From assembly GCA_937891085.1 (NCBI GenBank), contig CALAEY010000038.1, positions 1-17,344 of the forward strand: a DNA stretch of 17,344 nt. The letters run 5' to 3'. Made by a program: the position numbers and the translations under genes. Origin of the DNA: an uncultured Prevotellaceae bacterium (GTDB lineage: Bacteria; Bacteroidota; Bacteroidia; Bacteroidales; Bacteroidaceae). This document shows positions 13,459 to 17,344 of this stretch, piece by piece; the first letter of the stretch is position 1, and each line of letters starts with the position of its first letter. The notes beneath the pieces were generated by a model. That model searched no databases. It worked only from the letters and a program-made list of their open reading frames with translations, and was not told the DNA's origin.

Positions 13459-14334
13459 ATGAAACAGTCCTTACCCACCTCTCCAGGCCCTATCGGAGTG
13501 TTCGACTCTGGTTACGGCGGTCTCACCATCCTGAGCAAGATCAGGGAGGCGCTGCCTCAGTATGACTATATCTACTTGGGCGACAATGCGCGTGCGCCGT
13601 ACGGCACACACTCTTTCGACGTTATTTACCGATACACTTTACAGGCCGTAGAATACCTTTTTCAAAATGATTGTACTTTGGTCATTCTGGCATGTAATAC
13701 CGCATCTGCGAAAGCACTCCGTACCATTCAACAGATTGACCTTCCGCGCATCAACAACAAGTCTCAAAAACGCAACGTATTAGGAGTTATCCGACCTACG
13801 GTGGAAGCCGTTCCGTCACTGACCAGAACAGGGCATGTCGGTATTCTGGCGACACCTGCAACGGTTTCGTCCGAGTCATATGTTTTGGAACTGGAGAAAA
13901 TCACTAATGATGCCGACGCAAAAAACGCATCTTCTCTGGTCGTCACCCAACAGGCCTGTCCTTTATGGGTGCCGCTCATCGAAGCGGGAGAGCATCGTAA
14001 TCCGGGAGCGGATTATTTTGTAGATTTATATCTCAAAGAGATATTCGCCAAAGACCCGAAGATTGACACTTTGGTATTAGGATGCACGCATTATCCGCTA
14101 CTGAAAGACAAGATCAATCAATGGCTGCAAGGGACAGATATTCAGACTATTGCGCAAGGAAAATTGGTGGCTGAAAGTCTAAAAGATTACTTGCACAGGC
14201 ATCCTGAGTATCGCAACCAATTATCGCAGGACGGAACTTGTGAATATCTGACAACGGAAAATGCCGACCGCTTTGCACAATCGGCATCTCTGTTCCTCAA
14301 TTCTCCTATTCAAGCCACCCACGTGGATTTGTAA
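13459..14334 (+). CDS. murI: Glutamate racemase
   Basis: MurI converts L- to D-glutamate for the peptidoglycan stem peptide. With ATG 13459 it has 291 residues. Both catalytic cysteines are present, in LVILACNTASAKAL (Cys79) and LGCTHYP (Cys209), with the FDSGYGG loop (15-21), the GDNARAPYG segment (41-49) and His211. The frame continues upstream for 23 codons, but that stretch covers the terminator and promoter, so the inner start is preferred. Codon usage changes abruptly near codon 54. Before it, codons resemble the upstream genes (ATC, GGC, AAG). After it, GGA, CCG, TTA, ATT, CAA and AAA are frequent, as in uvrB. The protein itself remains coherent across the change. It is convergent with uvrB. 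Confidence 0.93.
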   Translation: MKQSLPTSPGPIGVFDSGYGGLTILSKIREALPQYDYIYLGDNARAPYGTHSFDVIYRYTLQAVEYLFQNDCTLVILACNTASAKALRTIQQIDLPRINNKSQKRNVLGVIRPTVEAVPSLTRTGHVGILATPATVSSESYVLELEKITNDADAKNASSLVVTQQACPLWVPLIEAGEHRNPGADYFVDLYLKEIFAKDPKIDTLVLGCTHYPLLKDKINQWLQGTDIQTIAQGKLVAESLKDYLHRHPEYRNQLSQDGTCEYLTTENADRFAQSASLFLNSPIQATHVDL

Positions 14335-14439
14335 TTCTCAAGAGAGGTGTTTTCCACCGAATCAAGTTTTGAACGGGGTTTTATCGAAGTTTTTACCTTA
14401 TCTTAACGAGGTTTCATCATGGTGCAACCTCCATTCTCC

Positions 14440-16458
14440 TTATCCTTGCATGGACTGAAGGCGGTTTTTCATTTCAATCCACTCGTCCCGCAGACGGGCA
14501 GCGATTTCAAATTCCTGCGCTTTTGCCGCAGCCAACATCTGCTTGCTCTTTGCAGCAATAGCTTTCTCCAGAGTTTTGACATCCATTTTTTGCCAGTCAG
14601 CGGTTTTCCAACTTTCGCGGATAGCCTCTTCAACGCGCTGTTTCTCTGCCTCCGGGTCTTTGTACAGCGAAGCCAGAGCGGACGTGTTGATGTCTTTTTT
14701 GATGGCCGTAGGCGTAATGCCGTGTTCTTCATTATAACGCATTTGTATCCGCCTTCGCCGGTTTGTCTCATCAATGGTAGCCCGCATAGCAGGTGTTATC
14801 TTGTCTCCGTACAAGATTGCTTTGCCGTTCACGTGTCTCGCCGCACGTCCTACCGTTTGTGTCAGACTGCGTTGGTCGCGCAGGAATCCCGTCTTGTCCG
14901 CATCAAGAATAGCCACCAAACTGACTTCCGGCAAATCGAGTCCCTCCCTCAGCAAGTTAACGCCAACCAGCACATCGTATTCCCCTTTTCGCAAATCCTC
15001 CATTATTTTCACTCGCTCAATGGTATCTATATCCGAATGGATATAGGCTGATTTAATTCCGTAGCGTCTCAAATACTCGTCCAACTCCTCTGCCATTCGT
15101 TTGGTAAGCGTAGTGACAAGTACTCTTTCGTTGCGGTGTACCCGCGTGCGGATTTCATCCATCAAATCGTCCACTTGGTTTTCCGTAGGACGCACATCTA
15201 TTTCGGGATCGAGCAAACCGGTAGGCCGTATCAATTGGTCAATCACAATTCCTTCGCTGCGATTGAGTTCGTATTCCTCCGGAGTAGCGGAGACATAGAT
15301 TGTCTGCCCTGTTTTTTGTTCGAACTCATCGAAGGTAAGCGGCCTGTTGTCTCGCGCAGCAGGAAGCCGGAACCCATAAGTAACCAGATTATCTTTTCTC
15401 GACTTGTCTCCTCCGTACATTCCCCGTATTTGCGGGACAGTGACGTGACTCTCGTCAATTACCAAGAGCATATCATCCGGGAAATAATCGAGCAGACAGT
15501 AGGGCGGAGTTCCTTCCGCACGGCCGTCGAAATAACGGCTGTAGTTTTCCACTCCGGAACAATACCCCAATTCGTCTAACATCTCCAAATCATACTTTAC
15601 CCTTTCTTCAATCCGCTTGGCATACAATTCTTCTCCCAAATCGGTAAAATACTCTATTTGTTTCGCCAAGTCGGCTTTTATCTGCTCTTTAGCGCTGGCG
15701 ATGCGTTCCTTGGAAGTATTGAAAATAGTGGCGGGCGAGAGGTTGTAATGGTCAAACTCTTCAAGCACTTGTCCGCCAATCGGGTCTATTGTTAGAATGG
15801 CATCAATCTCGTTGCCAAAAAATTCGATTCGCACGATGTAATCGGCATAAGCAAGAGCGATGTCGATAGTGTCTCCTTTTACCCGGAACCGTCCGCGTGA
15901 CAGTTCTATATCGTTTCGCACGTATTGTGCGGCAACGAGTTGCTTGAGCAGCGTGTCCATCTCCATTTTTTCTCCACGACGAATAGAGATGATGTTGTCC
16001 GTAAAATCCTGCGGACTCCCCAAGCCATAGATACAACTGACGGACGAAACAATAATCACGTCTTTTCTGCCCGAGAGCAACGCCGCTATAGCAGACAAGC
16101 GCAACCTGTCAATCTCTTCATTGATGGAGAGATCTTTCTCGATATACAAATCCGTGGAAGGGATATAGGCTTCCGGCTGATAATAGTCATAATAGGAGAC
16201 GAAATACTCAACGGCATTGTGCGGGAAGAACGCCTTCATCTCCGAATACAACTGCGCCGCAAGTGTTTTGTTGTGGCTCATTATCAATGTCGGCCGGTTG
16301 AGTTGCTGGATGACATTCGCAACGGTAAATGTTTTACCGCTACCTGTGACGCCCAGCAAAACTTGCGCTTCCGCACCGGCTTTTATACCCTCCACCAGCG
16401 ATTGGATTGCTTGCGGTTGATCACCGGTCGGTTTATATGGGGATTCTAATTGAAACAT
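14440..16458 (-). CDS. uvrB: UvrABC system protein B
   Basis: UvrB is the damage-verifying helicase-like subunit of nucleotide excision repair; UvrA loads it onto lesions and it recruits UvrC. The 672 residues are full length. Landmarks are Walker A GVTGSGKT (36-43), the DNA-clamping beta-hairpin with its aromatic residues in YYDYYQPEAYIPSTD (89-103), a DEAH-like IDESH motif (near 336), helicase motif VGVNLLREGLDLPEVSLVAILDAD, QTVGRAARH (motif VI), and a C-terminal UVR domain (about 630-672) that binds UvrC. The start ATG gives the family N-terminus MFQLESPYKPTGDQPQAI. uvrA is not in the window. It lies 198 bp after rplS on the same strand, beyond that gene's terminator and a phased repeat array. 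No clear promoter is visible. Codon use differs from genes left of about 13618. Confidence 0.97.
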   Translation of the reverse strand: MFQLESPYKPTGDQPQAIQSLVEGIKAGAEAQVLLGVTGSGKTFTVANVIQQLNRPTLIMSHNKTLAAQLYSEMKAFFPHNAVEYFVSYYDYYQPEAYIPSTDLYIEKDLSINEEIDRLRLSAIAALLSGRKDVIIVSSVSCIYGLGSPQDFTDNIISIRRGEKMEMDTLLKQLVAAQYVRNDIELSRGRFRVKGDTIDIALAYADYIVRIEFFGNEIDAILTIDPIGGQVLEEFDHYNLSPATIFNTSKERIASAKEQIKADLAKQIEYFTDLGEELYAKRIEERVKYDLEMLDELGYCSGVENYSRYFDGRAEGTPPYCLLDYFPDDMLLVIDESHVTVPQIRGMYGGDKSRKDNLVTYGFRLPAARDNRPLTFDEFEQKTGQTIYVSATPEEYELNRSEGIVIDQLIRPTGLLDPEIDVRPTENQVDDLMDEIRTRVHRNERVLVTTLTKRMAEELDEYLRRYGIKSAYIHSDIDTIERVKIMEDLRKGEYDVLVGVNLLREGLDLPEVSLVAILDADKTGFLRDQRSLTQTVGRAARHVNGKAILYGDKITPAMRATIDETNRRRRIQMRYNEEHGITPTAIKKDINTSALASLYKDPEAEKQRVEEAIRESWKTADWQKMDVKTLEKAIAAKSKQMLAAAKAQEFEIAARLRDEWIEMKNRLQSMQG

Positions 16459-16503
16459 CAGACTTCAGGAATCTTAATAATCGTGTATGTTTTTGCCTAA
16501 ATC

Positions 16504-16575
16504 TTGCACTCGTAATAATCTCGTATTGCCCTCGTAATAATCTCGTAATGCTCTCGTAGATGCCTGCAAGTGCAA
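16504..16575. repeat. Five CTCGTA motifs at exact 11-bp spacing, flanked by inverted 7-mers
   Basis: CTCGTA begins at 16509, 16520, 16531, 16542 and 16553, so five copies are spaced exactly 11 bp apart. The intervening pentamers alternate in type: AATAA(T) and TTGC(C). TTGCACT (16504-16510) and its inverse AGTGCAA (16569-16575) bracket the array. It lies between the rplS terminator and uvrB, about 45 bp or more upstream of the uvrB start. The phasing approximates one helical turn, as for repeated protein-binding sites. The function is unknown. Confidence 0.75.
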
Positions 16576-16603
16576 AATCTTAAAATTCGTAACGTTTCGA
16601 AAC

Positions 16604-16629
16604 AAAAAAGGAGCCTCTGTTGAGACCCC
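16604..16629 (-). terminator. Terminator of rplS
   Basis: On the minus strand GGGGTCTC (16629-16622) pairs with GAGGCTCC (16617-16610) over 8 bp including two wobble pairs, with loop AACA, followed by six T residues (16609-16604). An alternative outer pairing of GGAGC with GCTCC is also possible. It lies 27 bp after the rplS stop. Confidence 0.8.
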
Positions 16630-16656
16630 TGTTTTGCTCCAAAAATACGTTTCGGC

Positions 16657-17010
16657 TTACTTGATCCGGCGCTCTTGGATACGAGCTTTTTTACCCGTAC
16701 GCTCACGGAGATAGTAAATCTTAGAGCGGCGAACCTTACCATATTTGTTGATGGTAATGCTCTCGATGAAGGGGCTGTCCATCGGGAAAATACGCTCTAC
16801 GCCAATGTTTCCGCTCATTTTGCGGACGGTGAAACGTTTTTTGTCTCCATTACCGTGAATAGCGATTACATCGCCACGGAACTCCTGAACACGCTCTTTG
16901 TTACCCTCTTTAATACGATAACCTACCGTAATTTGGTCACCTGCTTTGAATGCAGGGAATTCTTTTTTCTCGCCGGCAAAAGCTTGCTCGGCTACTTTCA
17001 TTAAATCCAT
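16657..17010 (-). CDS. rplS: Large ribosomal subunit protein bL19
   Basis: bL19 sits at the 30S-50S interface and helps form a subunit bridge. The 117 residues match the family. Landmarks are the N-terminal FPAFKAGDQITVGYRIKEGNKERVQEFRGDVIA, an SH3-like barrel with the RVQ.F.G.VIA signature, then FTVRKMSGNIGVERIFPMDSPFIESITI, and the basic tail GKVRRSKIYYLRERTGKKARIQERRIK. There is no gene immediately upstream in the same direction, so it appears to be a one-gene unit with a promoter at 17190-17221, a leader of about 170 nt and its own terminator, unlike the rpsP-rimM-trmD-rplS arrangement of many bacteria. The ATG at 17010 gives the typical MDLxK start. Confidence 0.96.
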   Translation of the reverse strand: MDLMKVAEQAFAGEKKEFPAFKAGDQITVGYRIKEGNKERVQEFRGDVIAIHGNGDKKRFTVRKMSGNIGVERIFPMDSPFIESITINKYGKVRRSKIYYLRERTGKKARIQERRIK

Positions 17011-17183
17011 TTTTATTCTCTTTTATGGATACGTACTACACGCAGAGTATATACTACTATTCGGTACTTTGAACCTCATCTCCAAAGCCCTAATGCAATC
17101 GCCAGAGACTCTACGAGCTTGCTTTAGAATCGCAAAAAACTCAAGTGAGATTTTTCTCGGGCACATCAACCCTGCGACAAAAA
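17011..17183 (-). promoter_or_regulatory. Long 5' leader of rplS with a possible 18-codon leader peptide
   Basis: Between the inferred transcription start and the rplS ATG there are about 170 nt. This is unusually long here, where other promoters lie 15-65 bp from their genes. A short open frame at 17079-17023 on the minus strand would encode MRFKVPNSSIYSACSTYP and end 12 bp before rplS, but its ribosome site is poor. I could not fold the leader. It may be an autoregulatory leader bound by a ribosomal protein. Confidence 0.4.
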
Positions 17184-17189
17184 AGCGTG

Positions 17190-17221
17190 CAAAGGTACTG
17201 CTTTTTTTTCAATCCACCAAA
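17190..17221 (-). promoter_or_regulatory. Promoter of rplS
   Basis: On the minus strand TTTG (17221-17218), a 20-bp spacer and TACCTTTG (17197-17190) match the Bacteroidetes promoter pattern. The start would be near 17183. Confidence 0.72.
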
Positions 17222-17313
17222 TCTTTCTGCATTTTTTTGTTATTTTCTTGACAAGGTACACTTTTTTATTAGACCCTTTTTCTGCCCATCGCTAAAAAAA
17301 ATAGCATGAAAAG

Positions 17314-17344
17314 TTTGTATAAATAAAAAAAAAACAATATCTTT
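17314..17344 (+). promoter_or_regulatory. Promoter for a plus-strand gene beyond the window
   Basis: TTTG (17314-17317), a 20-bp A-rich spacer and TATCTTT (17338-17344), cut by the window end just before the expected G, match the same promoter pattern. It is divergent from the rplS promoter. The 90 bp between them are A/T-rich and hold no gene I can support. Confidence 0.6.

Noticed and set aside
14335..14439. Shared terminator between convergent murI and uvrB
   Set aside because: Only short stems are visible (GAGGTT/AACCTC with a 12-base loop; GGTG/CACC) and there are no good U tracts.

Overview
The window looks like chromosomal DNA of a Bacteroidales bacterium (Prevotella/Bacteroides type). 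Three things suggest this. Promoter-like sites follow the Bacteroidetes pattern (TTG or TTTG, about 19-20 bp, then TAnnTTTG) rather than the sigma70 pattern. Recognisable Shine-Dalgarno sites are scarce. The gene set also fits: divergent prmC-recX and ribD, then uppS-bamA-ompH-ompH-ompH-murI, with a family-typical lipoprotein before uppS. Species assignment is inference.

Layout. (1) 1-1071: the right end of an accessory, phage-like segment on the plus strand, with an unrecognised protein, a lysozyme-like 'RNNNP' protein of the phage structural-protein P5 type, and a small cysteine-rich protein. A candidate terminator and about 450 bp without a gene follow. (2) 1527-1611: tRNA-Leu(UAA) with a good promoter, sharing a bidirectional terminator with the convergent argH. 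(3) 1654-5742: minus-strand metabolic and housekeeping genes argH, a SRPBCC-fold gene, pyrE, recX and prmC. (4) 5787-13355: plus-strand ribD, an envelope lipoprotein, uppS (undecaprenyl-PP synthesis), bamA (outer-membrane protein assembly) and three ompH/skp periplasmic chaperones. The last two are recent tandem paralogues. (5) 13459-14334: murI, behind a terminator and with its own promoter. (6) 14440-17010: minus-strand uvrB and rplS, then a long rplS leader and a plus-strand promoter cut by the window end.

How the genes work together: region 4 plus murI is an envelope-building cluster. UppS makes the lipid carrier for peptidoglycan and surface glycans, MurI supplies D-glutamate, Skp-like chaperones deliver unfolded outer-membrane proteins, and BamA inserts them. 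The lipoprotein between ribD and uppS probably also belongs to the envelope. The remaining genes are single housekeeping functions (arginine, pyrimidine and riboflavin synthesis, release-factor methylation, RecA control, excision repair, ribosome).

Most of the window is ordinary, and I found no convincing undescribed multi-gene system. The observations most worth a second look are an abrupt change of codon usage inside murI near 13618 (natural recombination or assembly chimera), an exact 11-bp-phased array of five CTCGTA motifs between rplS and uvrB, a Tyr/Met/Gly-rich low-complexity loop in the BamA barrel, the three-member skp array with an internal promoter, and the long rplS leader.
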